Shown here one piece after another: positions 1 through 6,525 of a DNA stretch of 9,688 nt. The DNA is from an uncultured Alistipes sp. (GTDB taxonomy: Bacteria; Bacteroidota; Bacteroidia; Bacteroidales; Rikenellaceae): NCBI GenBank assembly GCA_900769745.1, contig CAAGHX010000069.1:1-9688 (forward strand), read 5' to 3'. The first letter of the stretch is position 1; each line of letters opens with the position of its first letter. The position numbers and the translations under genes are program-made. Below the pieces are notes generated by a model. It was not told the DNA's origin. It made no database searches and saw only the letters and a list, made by a program, of their open reading frames with translations.

Positions 1-329
1 CTATCTTGCGTAAGGCCGACGAGGCTGGTATCGACTATAAGTCGCAGGCTACGGCAGAGCTTTTGCCTGAGGAGATTGAGATTATCAAGTCACTCACCGA
101 GTTCCCAAGCGTTGTAGCTTCAGCTGCTGAGAGCTTTGCTCCATCTATTATTGCGGCCTATGCTTACGATTTGGCTAAGACCTTCAACGGTTACTACCAC
201 GACCACTCAATCCTTCGCGAGGAGGATGCCGAGAAGCGTCGTATGCGCGTAATGCTTGCATCGCAGGTTGCACGTGTGATTAACCGCTCTATGAAGTTGC
301 TCGGAATCGACGTTCCACAGCGTATGTAA
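1..329 (+). CDS. argS: Arginyl-tRNA synthetase, C-terminal end (partial)
   Basis: This is the last roughly 109 residues of arginyl-tRNA synthetase, the cytoplasmic class I enzyme that charges tRNA-Arg with arginine using ATP. The reading frame is already open at base 3 and the true start lies outside the window. What is visible is the all-helical DALR anticodon-binding domain: the segment LPEEIEIIKSLTEFPSVV, then FAPSIIAAYAYDLAKTFN and a YYHDHSIL stretch, followed by RVMLASQVARVINRSMKLLGI. The protein ends in VPQRM, and a terminal methionine after a VP-x-R motif is characteristic of ArgS. The catalytic HIGH and KMSKS regions are outside the window. The TAA stop is at 327-329. The next gene begins only 35 bp downstream with no recognisable promoter between them, so co-transcription is possible. 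Confidence 0.96.
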   Translation, partial: ILRKADEAGIDYKSQATAELLPEEIEIIKSLTEFPSVVASAAESFAPSIIAAYAYDLAKTFNGYYHDHSILREEDAEKRRMRVMLASQVARVINRSMKLLGIDVPQRM

Positions 330-364
330 TTTATAGCTAACGAAAAACCTTTAAAACTTATAAG

Positions 365-1378
365 ATGATGAGAATTATATCTGCACTTTTGTTGTGTGTG
401 TCGGCGTTTGCGCTGAGCGCATGCTCGGGTGTCAAGAGCGATAGTATGGCGACTACTTTCACCAATCCTGTAATCGACCGTGATGCTCCAGACCCAACCG
501 TTATCCGTGCGCAGGATGGTACTTTCTATGCCTACGCAACGTGGCGAAATAAGAACCTGCCAGTATATAAATCTACCGATATGGTAAACTGGGAGTACTT
601 GGGCGGTGCTTTCGAGCAGGATAAGGTGCCTATGTATGTTGAGAAGGGTGCAATCTGGGCTCCCGAAATCAACTACATCGACGGTAAGTATGTCCTCTAC
701 TTCTCGGAGTCGCGTTGGGCTGCTCACTGGGAGTCTTGCATCTGCCGTGCAGTGTCGGATAAGCCAGAGGGCCCATATACCGATTCTAAGATGTTGTTCC
801 GTTCGACTGACGTGGGTGTCGAGAACTCTATCGATCCTGCTATTTTCCAGGAGGATGGCCGCAAGTATTTGGTATGGGGTAGCTTCTTCGGAATCTATAT
901 CACCGAGCTCTCGGAGGATGGTCTCGAGGTTGTTGATTTGAAGGATATCGTTCGTATTGCTGGTAAGGCTTTTGAGGGTACATATATCCACAAGCATAAG
1001 GGTTACTACTACCTCTTTGCTTCGGTTGGTCGCTGCTGCGATGGTTTGAAGAGTACTTATAAGACCGTTGTAGGCCGCAGTAAGTCGCTCTTTGGTCCTT
1101 ATGTTGACAAGCAGGGTCGCCCAATGCTGGAGAACCACTACGAGGTGCTTTTGGAGAGCGATTCTCGCGTGAAGGGCCCAGGCCACGACTCACAGATTAT
1201 CGCCGACGATAAGGGTCAGGATTGGATTTTCTACCACGGTTACGACGTGAATGCACCTACCTCTGGCCGCAAGATGTATCTCGACAGAGTACATTGGGTT
1301 GATGGCTGGCCACAGATTACACTCGACCGTCATCCATCGGTTACAAGTCCTGCACCTTATATTAAGAAGAAAAAGTAG
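365..1378 (+). CDS. GH43 family glycoside hydrolase lipoprotein (arabinan endo-1,5-alpha-L-arabinosidase-like)
   Basis: A 337-residue surface or periplasmic lipoprotein of glycoside hydrolase family 43, most like the endo-arabinanases that cut alpha-1,5-arabinan in pectin side chains. The N-terminus is a lipoprotein signal with lipobox LSAC (C20). The mature protein is a single five-bladed propeller. The expected GH43 catalytic acids are visible: the general base D43 in APDPTV, the pKa-modulating aspartate D157 in SIDPAIF, and the general acid E204 in FEGTY. The GPGH motif (H274) matches the conserved active-site histidine of arabinanases. The segment around 222-240 (GRCCDG, then STYKTVVGRS) also resembles arabinanases. 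Two adjacent ATG codons (365 and 368) could both start the protein; both give the same signal peptide. No SusC/SusD pair or other polysaccharide-utilisation gene is in view, so the exact substrate (arabinan, arabinoxylan or xylan) is inferred from family resemblance only. It ends at a strong terminator. Confidence 0.9.
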   Translation: MMRIISALLLCVSAFALSACSGVKSDSMATTFTNPVIDRDAPDPTVIRAQDGTFYAYATWRNKNLPVYKSTDMVNWEYLGGAFEQDKVPMYVEKGAIWAPEINYIDGKYVLYFSESRWAAHWESCICRAVSDKPEGPYTDSKMLFRSTDVGVENSIDPAIFQEDGRKYLVWGSFFGIYITELSEDGLEVVDLKDIVRIAGKAFEGTYIHKHKGYYYLFASVGRCCDGLKSTYKTVVGRSKSLFGPYVDKQGRPMLENHYEVLLESDSRVKGPGHDSQIIADDKGQDWIFYHGYDVNAPTSGRKMYLDRVHWVDGWPQITLDRHPSVTSPAPYIKKKK

Positions 1379-1407
1379 GAGTTTGTAATACAACTTCAAA
1401 TAAAGAT

Positions 1408-1441
1408 AAAGAGTCTGTAAATTTTTTACAGACTCTTTTTT
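1408..1441 (+). terminator. Rho-independent terminator, probably bidirectional
   Basis: A 14-bp perfect stem joins AAAGAGTCTGTAAA (1408-1421) to its complement at 1425-1438, with a TTT loop at 1422-1424, and the T run continues to 1441. It lies 29 bp after the GH43 stop and 13 bp after the end of the convergent metallophosphoesterase gene. The A-rich left flank supplies a weaker U-tract on the other strand, so it may serve both genes. Confidence 0.88.
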
Positions 1442-1453
1442 ATATATGTATTC

Positions 1454-2281
1454 TTATTTTATCTGCTGCGGAATATCATCAATGCCGTAGTATGTGGCTT
1501 CGGCTTTATTATCCTTTATAGTGATAATCTCAATTCCTGATTTAGTTTTGCCGAATGGAAAACCTGCAGGGCCCGCAGTCACAAACTTGATTCCGTTGTA
1601 CTCGCCCTGTGCGCAGTAGTGCAGGTGGCCAGAAAGCACCAAATCAACACCATACTTCTCAAACAGAGCCAAATATTTCTTTCTCAGCTCAATTCCGATG
1701 TTCTCATATCGCTCTGCCTCGTCGGGCGCCGATACGAACATAGGGTGGTGTGCTACCAGGATAATCGGCTTGTTGTGGCGTGCTTTCTGCAACGATTTCT
1801 CAATCCATTCATACTCAGCTGGCTCGGCATCAGTGGCATCTTTTATAACGCAAGAGTTGTAACCGATAAGGGTGTAACTCTTTGCCTTATGCACAAAGCG
1901 GTCGTGGCCATATCGCTCGATGAAAGCTGCTATGCTTTCGGGCTTGCTCTCTATGTCGTGGTTACCTGGCACGAAGTAAAGCGGAATATCCTTGTCAAAT
2001 TCGCTGCACATCTGCTTAAATCCGTCGAGTGCTGCGGTGTTGCTAACCCAATGCACCAAATCGCCCGAGAATACCACAAAGTCGGGTTTTAGATTGTTCA
2101 CCTTCTCTGTGATGCGTTTCATCAGCTCTTTCTCGGTCGAAAAGTCGTTGGACTTTGAGAAGAATCCGAGCTGTGGGTCGGCAATCTGAACAAAGAATGG
2201 AGTCCTTTTTTGTGCCTGAGCAGTGATGGCCATCGCCACCATTGCAAGCGACAGGATGAGTTTACGTAAGTGAGTTCGCAT
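1454..2281 (-). CDS. Secreted CPPED1-like calcineurin-type metallophosphoesterase
   Basis: A 275-residue metal-dependent phosphoesterase, probably periplasmic. Residues 1-23 form a signal peptide with a likely cut after AQA. The metal-binding motifs appear in the usual order: D35-P-Q37 (motif I), GDLVH (73-77), GNHD (106-109), AHHP (177-180) and GHLH (218-221). Motif I reads DPQ instead of the common DxH, so the first histidine ligand is a glutamine. The same ADPQ-x-G variant is found in the CPPED1/CSTP1 subgroup, as are the GDLxH motif and a C-terminal YY-x-x-D element, so this is a subgroup trait rather than damage. Substrate is unknown; family members hydrolyse phosphoproteins or phosphate esters. 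It is separated from the upstream DUF5606 gene by a terminator (2344-2371), so it needs its own promoter. The only candidate is a weak TAAATTTA box at 2304-2311. Confidence 0.9.
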   Translation of the reverse strand: MRTHLRKLILSLAMVAMAITAQAQKRTPFFVQIADPQLGFFSKSNDFSTEKELMKRITEKVNNLKPDFVVFSGDLVHWVSNTAALDGFKQMCSEFDKDIPLYFVPGNHDIESKPESIAAFIERYGHDRFVHKAKSYTLIGYNSCVIKDATDAEPAEYEWIEKSLQKARHNKPIILVAHHPMFVSAPDEAERYENIGIELRKKYLALFEKYGVDLVLSGHLHYCAQGEYNGIKFVTAGPAGFPFGKTKSGIEIITIKDNKAEATYYGIDDIPQQIK

Positions 2282-2343
2282 AGTTTTGAAGTTTTTGTTT
2301 GTGTAAATTTAAGCAAAATCGAGCAATCAATCCACCATAAAAC

Positions 2344-2371
2344 AAAAAAATCTGCCCCGAAGGACAGATTT
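2344..2371 (-). terminator. Rho-independent terminator with UUCG loop for the DUF5606 gene
   Basis: Read on the minus strand, a 10-bp stem (AAATCTGTCC paired with GGGCAGATTT, one G-U pair) is closed by a TTCG tetraloop and runs into seven T residues (2350 down to 2344). It begins 22 bp after the stop of the DUF5606 gene and separates it from the metallophosphoesterase. Confidence 0.9.
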
Positions 2372-2393
2372 GTGTTCTATGCTGTGGCGGATG

Positions 2394-2810
2394 TTACTCC
2401 TCCTCTGCAATAGGCTCCTCAGGCAACTTGAACTCCTTGAGACCAGCTGCTACCAAGATATTATACCAAGCGAGTGCCTTCTTGATGTCTGAAACGTGAA
2501 CACGCTCGCGGTCATACTCAGGCAATACCTCGCCGAAGTAAGCCTTCAACTTGTCAGCAGACTCCTTATGTGAGAGGCCCTCTTTGCCAGAATTGTACTC
2601 ATACATACGGGTAAATACATCTGCCAAAGCGATATCCTCACCCTCGGTGAACATTGAAATCTCCGACAATGCGCTTACGCGTGAAGTGGCCGATGCGTTC
2701 ATACGGTGACCATCAGCGAGTGACTCAACGATAATACCTTTAGTAGACTGTGCTACATACTTATAAAGTCCGGGCATACCAGAGATAGCCAAAATATCCG
2801 TAAATTTCAT
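2394..2810 (-). CDS. DUF5606 domain protein
   Basis: A 138-residue protein of the Bacteroidetes-restricted DUF5606 family, of unknown function. The N-terminal half carries the family hallmark ILAISGMPGLYKYVAQS (6-22), then GIIVESLADGHR and the segment ATSRVSALSEISMFT. The C-terminal half is helical, with KALAWYNILVAAGL near residues 110-123, and ends in an acidic tail (PEEPIAEEE). There is no signal peptide or membrane segment, so it is cytoplasmic. Length is normal for the family as far as I know it. The gene has its own promoter (2845-2875) and its own terminator (2344-2371) and therefore looks monocistronic. The start at 2810 fits a leader of about 28 nt from that promoter. Assignment rests on recognition of the N-terminal motif; no biochemical role can be read from the sequence. 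Confidence 0.88.
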   Translation of the reverse strand: MKFTDILAISGMPGLYKYVAQSTKGIIVESLADGHRMNASATSRVSALSEISMFTEGEDIALADVFTRMYEYNSGKEGLSHKESADKLKAYFGEVLPEYDRERVHVSDIKKALAWYNILVAAGLKEFKLPEEPIAEEE

Positions 2811-2844
2811 AATCTTTTATATTTGTTTTCAAGTTTAACGAGCG

Positions 2845-2875
2845 CAAATATAGTGAAAAAACGACTCTATTCCAA
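2845..2875 (-). promoter_or_regulatory. Bacteroidetes-type promoter of the DUF5606 gene
   Basis: On the minus strand the -33 element TTGG (2875-2872) is followed after 19 bp by the -7 element TATATTTG (2852-2845), matching the TAnnTTTG consensus of the Bacteroidetes primary sigma factor. Transcription would start near 2838, about 28 nt before the ATG. The -33 element lies inside the last codons of the upstream thioredoxin-like gene. Confidence 0.7.
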
Positions 2876-4051
2876 TATTTTGTCCAACTCGTAGTATAAT
2901 TCTGGCCTTGCACCGATAAACTTTTTGTATATTTTGCCCTCTTTGTCGATTATTACGTAAGTTGGAAATGCATTTATGTTATACAATTTCAATACGTTAT
3001 CCTTATTCGAGGTATTTTTAGGGTTGATGACATTTATCCACGGCAACTTCAAATTATTCACCATCGTCTTCCAATCCTCTTCTTTCGATTCGCAGACAAT
3101 TCCTACGATCTCCATTTTGCCCTCATAAATATCGTAATACTCCTTCAAATGGGGCATACTTGCCTTACAAGGGCCACACCACGTTGCCCAGAAGTCCAAT
3201 ACCACCCACTTACCACGCAATGATTCGAGGCTTACGCTTGTGCCTTTGGTGTTTTTCAGAGTGAAGTTGGGAGCTATCTCGCCCACGCTTTTATCTTTTG
3301 ACTTTTTGTGGTGGGCCTCTTGCTCGGCTTGTAATTTCGCGCGACTCTCCTCAACTTTTTTCTTTATGTCCAAATACCTATCTTCAAGCTCCTTGTATGC
3401 ACCTTTGAACAGACTCTTATCCATCATATTATAGACCTTTATCTTGTCGTCAAACGAGGACAACCAATCAAATAGCAATACGTTCACTTCCGACGATGGG
3501 TTAGCCTTTACATACTCCTTGATTATAGCAAATGCCTTCTTCTCCTCTTCTGATGCTTTGTTGTATAGATCGTTCCACGTCTTTGTATCCTGTTTCTTCT
3601 TTGCTTCCTGTGCCTTAACTTCAAGTTTGAGCCTCTCTGCTCTATATGGTGCGCATTGATTTATTACGCTGTAATACTCTTTGTAGAGTTTTGAACCCTC
3701 AGCATCGACCATCATATAACCATCTTTGCACTCTACGTTGAGCGTGATATTGTCGTTGGGCTCTATATATAGCTCTAACTTTGCACCTACTATTGAATTG
3801 TTAATAATATATTGTAAAGGAATGATAGAGATTTTAGTCTTCTCCTCGACAGCAATCTCCTTATGCAACGAGCCGTTCTCGACCCTCCTAGAATCCACAC
3901 GAGTAGAGTCGCACCATTTGTATTGAAAATTAACCGAAGGGTTATCCAAACCGTTGAAATTGATTGTAATGCTTGCGGGACGATTATCTGCAAACAGATT
4001 ATTCGCAAATAGTGCCGTCATAGCGGCAAATAATAAAGCGATTTTTTTCAT
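2867..4051 (-). CDS. Exported TlpA-like thioredoxin-fold protein with N-terminal DUF4369-like domain
   Basis: A 394-residue exported disulfide oxidoreductase of the TlpA/ResA kind common in Bacteroidetes. The signal peptide covers about residues 1-21 (MKKIALLFAAMTALFANNLFA). Residues 25-120 form a beta-rich region like the DUF4369 domain that often precedes TlpA modules. A charged helical linker follows (about 130-255, with KKKVEESRAKLQAEQEAHHKK). The thioredoxin module begins at GEIAPNFTLKNTKG, has the active site W291-C-G-P-C295 and the cis-proline P363 in AFPTYVI. The family reduces or exchanges disulfides in the periplasm, for example in cytochrome c maturation or oxidative stress; the partner here is unknown. 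The frame stays open upstream to 4111, but I chose 4051 because the -7 box at 4082-4089 lies inside that extension and a signal peptide begins right at 4051. It has its own promoter. Confidence 0.92.
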   Translation of the reverse strand: MKKIALLFAAMTALFANNLFADNRPASITINFNGLDNPSVNFQYKWCDSTRVDSRRVENGSLHKEIAVEEKTKISIIPLQYIINNSIVGAKLELYIEPNDNITLNVECKDGYMMVDAEGSKLYKEYYSVINQCAPYRAERLKLEVKAQEAKKKQDTKTWNDLYNKASEEEKKAFAIIKEYVKANPSSEVNVLLFDWLSSFDDKIKVYNMMDKSLFKGAYKELEDRYLDIKKKVEESRAKLQAEQEAHHKKSKDKSVGEIAPNFTLKNTKGTSVSLESLRGKWVVLDFWATWCGPCKASMPHLKEYYDIYEGKMEIVGIVCESKEEDWKTMVNNLKLPWINVINPKNTSNKDNVLKLYNINAFPTYVIIDKEGKIYKKFIGARPELYYELDKILE

Positions 4052-4081
4052 AATTGTAATAGCTAAAGTAAAATTGTAACA

Positions 4082-4112
4082 CAAATATAATAAAAATTCC
4101 CTCCTCAGCAAA
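4082..4112 (-). promoter_or_regulatory. Bacteroidetes-type promoter of the TlpA-like gene
   Basis: On the minus strand a perfect TTTG (4112-4109) is followed after 19 bp by TATATTTG (4089-4082), the best promoter match in the window. Transcription would begin near 4075, giving a 5' leader of about 25 nt before the ATG at 4051. The TTTG box falls within the loop of the upstream terminator (4107-4119). Confidence 0.8.
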
Positions 4113-4132
4113 ATTATCGGAGAAGGGAATTT
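4092..4132 (-). terminator. Rho-independent terminator of the mscS-type gene
   Basis: On the minus strand, AAATTCCCTTCTC (4132-4120) pairs with GAGGAGGGAATTT (4106-4094) to give 13 bp with a single G-U pair, around a 13-nt loop, followed by a run of T residues ending at 4092. It starts 29 bp beyond the stop of the channel gene. It overlaps the promoter of the next gene. Confidence 0.82.
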
Positions 4133-4160
4133 TTTGTAAAATTTATTATTCGAGATGCTT

Positions 4161-5075
4161 TTACTCCTTCACAAGATGCACATCCAACTGTGGGAATGGG
4201 AAGTTTGCACCGTGCTGTGGCAACTCCTTGTAGAATGCCTCGGTTACGCTGTCGTACAATCCCCAATAGTCGGCATTGGCTACCCAAGCGCGAGCCTCGA
4301 TAACAACTGCACTGTCGGCCAGAGCATCGATTCTGATGTATGGAGCAGGGTCCGAGAGGGCACGGCCATCACGAGTGATGATATCGAGCATAGCCTCACG
4401 AATACTATCGTAATTATCGCCGTAGGCCACCGATACCTTCCAGCTGCAACGACGAGTTGTCGAAGTAGAGTAGTTGTTGATAATCGATGTCGAAATCGAG
4501 TTATTTGGTATGTAAATAGTCTTCTTGTCGGCTGTGTGAATCATAGTCGAAAAGAGACCGATGTTAGCCACAGTACCACTCACGCCCTGTGCCTCGATGT
4601 AGTCGCCAATGCGATATGGGCGCAAAACCAAAATCAGGATACCACCAGCGAAGTTTTGCAACGTACCGCTCAAGGCCATACCGATAGCCAAACCCATCGA
4701 TGCGAATACGGCCAAAACCGAAGATGACTCAAATCCGAGGATGCTGAAGATGATGATAAAGATAACGATGTATCCCACCACCTTGGTTGCAGTCTTTCCG
4801 AACGAGTGGAGCGATGCGTCGATGTTCTTGCGTGTGAGGAAACTATCCACGATGTTAATCAGGCGTGTGAGAATCCAACGACCGACGTAGAACACCACTA
4901 ATGCAATACACACCTTCAAACCGGTCCAGATCACCCACTCCATAATATCCTGCCAGATAACCTTCACATCAAGGCTGGCCAAATCCTTTACGGCCTGAGT
5001 AAAGCGGGCCTTCTGCACGCTGTCGGGTACTATGAGTTTATCGATATTCTCTGCTTGTAAAAAATACTTCAGCAT
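4161..5075 (-). CDS. MscS-type small-conductance mechanosensitive ion channel
   Basis: A 304-residue inner-membrane channel of the MscS family, which opens under membrane tension to release solutes during hypo-osmotic shock. Predicted membrane helices lie at about residues 46-68, 97-116 and 118-150. The third is the pore helix, rich in small residues (FASMGLAIGMALSGTLQNFAGGILILVL in two stretches at 124-151), and runs into RPYRIGDYI, the typical start of the beta domain. Downstream are GVSGTVANIGLFSTMI (164-179) and IYIPNNSI (187-194), both hallmarks of the family. The C-terminal alpha/beta vestibule domain runs to FPFPQLDVHLVKE, as in MscS. Size is close to Escherichia coli MscS (286 residues). 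A short amphipathic N-terminal part precedes the first helix. The gene is divergent from dusB and ends in its own terminator. I leave the symbol blank because Bacteroidetes often carry several paralogues. Confidence 0.95.
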   Translation of the reverse strand: MLKYFLQAENIDKLIVPDSVQKARFTQAVKDLASLDVKVIWQDIMEWVIWTGLKVCIALVVFYVGRWILTRLINIVDSFLTRKNIDASLHSFGKTATKVVGYIVIFIIIFSILGFESSSVLAVFASMGLAIGMALSGTLQNFAGGILILVLRPYRIGDYIEAQGVSGTVANIGLFSTMIHTADKKTIYIPNNSISTSIINNYSTSTTRRCSWKVSVAYGDNYDSIREAMLDIITRDGRALSDPAPYIRIDALADSAVVIEARAWVANADYWGLYDSVTEAFYKELPQHGANFPFPQLDVHLVKE

Positions 5076-5214
5076 ATGTATTGCTCTTTATTTCGATTCT
5101 GTTTCTATTAGTGGCAAAACTCCGCATAGTTTTGTACCTTATATTATAACGATGCCAATGATTAGCTATTGTTATATCGGCGACAAAAATAATGAAAATT
5201 ATCGATAAAATCGC

Positions 5215-5222
5215 TATCTTTG
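5215..5222 (+). promoter_or_regulatory. Probable -7 box of the dusB promoter
   Basis: TATCTTTG matches TAnnTTTG and is followed by C as is usual. No good TTTG box is found 19-21 bp upstream, so the match is half a promoter. Transcription would begin near 5229, leaving an unusually long leader of about 110 nt before the ATG at 5340. Confidence 0.55.
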
Positions 5223-5339
5223 CACATCACTCGCTCAGTTGCGGTGTAATTTTATACAATAGAGCCTTTGGTTGCCCTTCGATGGGTGCGCCGAGTGGGG
5301 ATTGTAGTTGATAGTTGTAGAAAATAGCTTACATTAAAT

Positions 5340-6362
5340 ATGAAAATTGGCGGTATAGATTTGGGCGACAAACCTCTGTTTTTAGCCCCTATGGAGGATG
5401 TTACTGATCCTTCGTTCCGTTATATGTGCAAAGAGTTTGGCGCCGATGTGGTTACCACCGAGTTTATCTCGTCGGATGGCCTGATTCGTGACGCCTGGAA
5501 GTCGCGTGCAAAGCTCAATATCGACGAGGCCGAGCGCCCCGTAGGCATCCAGATTTATGGCCACCTTATTGAGCCTATGGTCGAGGCTGCCCGCATTGCC
5601 GAGACTGCACACCCCGATTTCATTGATATCAACTTCGGTTGCCCCGTAAAGAAGATTGCGGGTCGAGGTGCTGGCTCGGGTATGATGCGCGACGTACCGC
5701 TTATGGTCGAGATGACTCGCCAGATTGTGCAGGCTGTAAATACTCCCGTTACGGTCAAGACCCGTCTTGGTTGGGACGAGGAGTCGAAGAATATTATGGA
5801 TATTGCTCTGCGTCTGCAGGATACGGGCATTGCGGCTCTTGCTATTCACGGCCGTACTCGCTCGCAGATGTATCGAGGTGAGGCCGATTGGACGCTGATA
5901 GGCGAGGTGAAGCATCACCCATCAATCGAGATTCCTATCATCGGTAATGGCGATGTGGATTCGGGCCCTAAGGCGAAGCAGATGTTTGATACCTATGGTG
6001 TTGATGGCATTATGATTGGCCGTGCAACATATGGCCGCCCCTGGATTTTCCGTGAGGTGAAACACTTTATGCAGACAGGTGAGGTGATGCCTCAGCCATC
6101 GGTTGTGGAGCGCGTGGCTATTGCCAAGCAGCACCTTGCAAAGTCAATCGAGATAAAGGGCGACAAGGTGGGCATTCTGGAGATGCGCCGCCACCTATCG
6201 AACTATTTCAAGGGTCTACCCGATTTCAAGCAGACACGCCTGAAACTTGTTACGCTTTACGATGTGGACGAGATTAACGCTACTCTCGACTATGTAGCCG
6301 AGCGTTGGGGTGATTATGATATGAGTGGGGCGGTGCCACCATCATTATCTCACGAGATATAG
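5340..6362 (+). CDS. dusB: tRNA-dihydrouridine synthase (DusB type)
   Basis: A 340-residue cytoplasmic flavoenzyme that reduces uridine to dihydrouridine in the D-loop of tRNAs with FMN and NADPH. The TIM-barrel landmarks are all present: LAPMEDVTD (15-23) at the FMN site, GIQIYG (69-74), the catalytic cysteine C101 in NFGCPVKKI, K140 in VTVKTRLGW, H170 in AIHGRTRSQMY, the phosphate-binding GNGDV (202-206) and MIGRATYGRPWIF (225-237). The C-terminal helical domain (about 245-325, including LEMRRHLSNYFKGLP) binds tRNA. Length compares well with Escherichia coli DusB (321). The NFGCP and MRRHLSNY patterns fit the DusB branch of the family. No Shine-Dalgarno sequence is present; an A-rich leader precedes the ATG. 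The gene has no strong terminator of its own: the first good hairpin downstream is at 6483-6522. Confidence 0.95.
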   Translation: MKIGGIDLGDKPLFLAPMEDVTDPSFRYMCKEFGADVVTTEFISSDGLIRDAWKSRAKLNIDEAERPVGIQIYGHLIEPMVEAARIAETAHPDFIDINFGCPVKKIAGRGAGSGMMRDVPLMVEMTRQIVQAVNTPVTVKTRLGWDEESKNIMDIALRLQDTGIAALAIHGRTRSQMYRGEADWTLIGEVKHHPSIEIPIIGNGDVDSGPKAKQMFDTYGVDGIMIGRATYGRPWIFREVKHFMQTGEVMPQPSVVERVAIAKQHLAKSIEIKGDKVGILEMRRHLSNYFKGLPDFKQTRLKLVTLYDVDEINATLDYVAERWGDYDMSGAVPPSLSHEI

Positions 6363-6482
6363 AGGTAAAAATCGTCTAATGCGGCTCTTTTGGCATCTGC
6401 CTTGATGCGAAAATCCTCACATACGTATAGTATGCTGCGGTTTTGGGTCTAAAGATAGAAACTTATTATATTGCGTATTATA

Positions 6483-6522
6483 ACAAAACCCTTCTTAATC
6501 TACTGATTAAAAAGGGTTTTGT
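6483..6522 (-). terminator. Long hairpin between convergent dusB and the YbjQ-like gene
   Basis: An 18-position stem with one C/A mismatch pairs 6483-6500 with 6505-6522 around the loop TACT. It starts 4 bp beyond the stop of the minus-strand YbjQ-like gene. On that strand the descending arm ends in GGGTTTTGTTATAATA, an interrupted T-rich tail, so it is most likely that gene's terminator. On the + strand the arm ends in TTTTGTGTG and could stop dusB transcription less efficiently. Confidence 0.72.
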
Positions 6523-6525
6523 GTG

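Noticed and set aside
194..1186. A long open frame (about 330 codons) on the minus strand opposite argS and the GH43 gene.
   Set aside because: It lies opposite two unmistakable genes, its translation has no recognisable motif or signal, and it is explained by the codon bias of the + strand.
4052..4111. A 20-residue N-terminal extension of the TlpA-like protein from an upstream start at 4111.
   Set aside because: The extension overlaps the promoter -7 box, so it would not be transcribed, and the signal peptide starts at 4051.
4155..4727. A 190-codon + strand frame opposite the MscS-type gene.
   Set aside because: It is antisense to the conserved channel coding region, has no motifs, and overlaps the channel over almost its whole length.
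5184..5191. TATTTTTG on the minus strand as the -7 box of the mscS-type gene.
   Set aside because: It fits TAnnTTTG, but no TTTG or TTG lies 19-21 bp upstream and the leader would exceed 100 nt; not enough to list as a promoter.
5382..5918. A 178-codon minus-strand frame opposite dusB.
   Set aside because: It mirrors the conserved dusB catalytic region and shows no protein-like features of its own.
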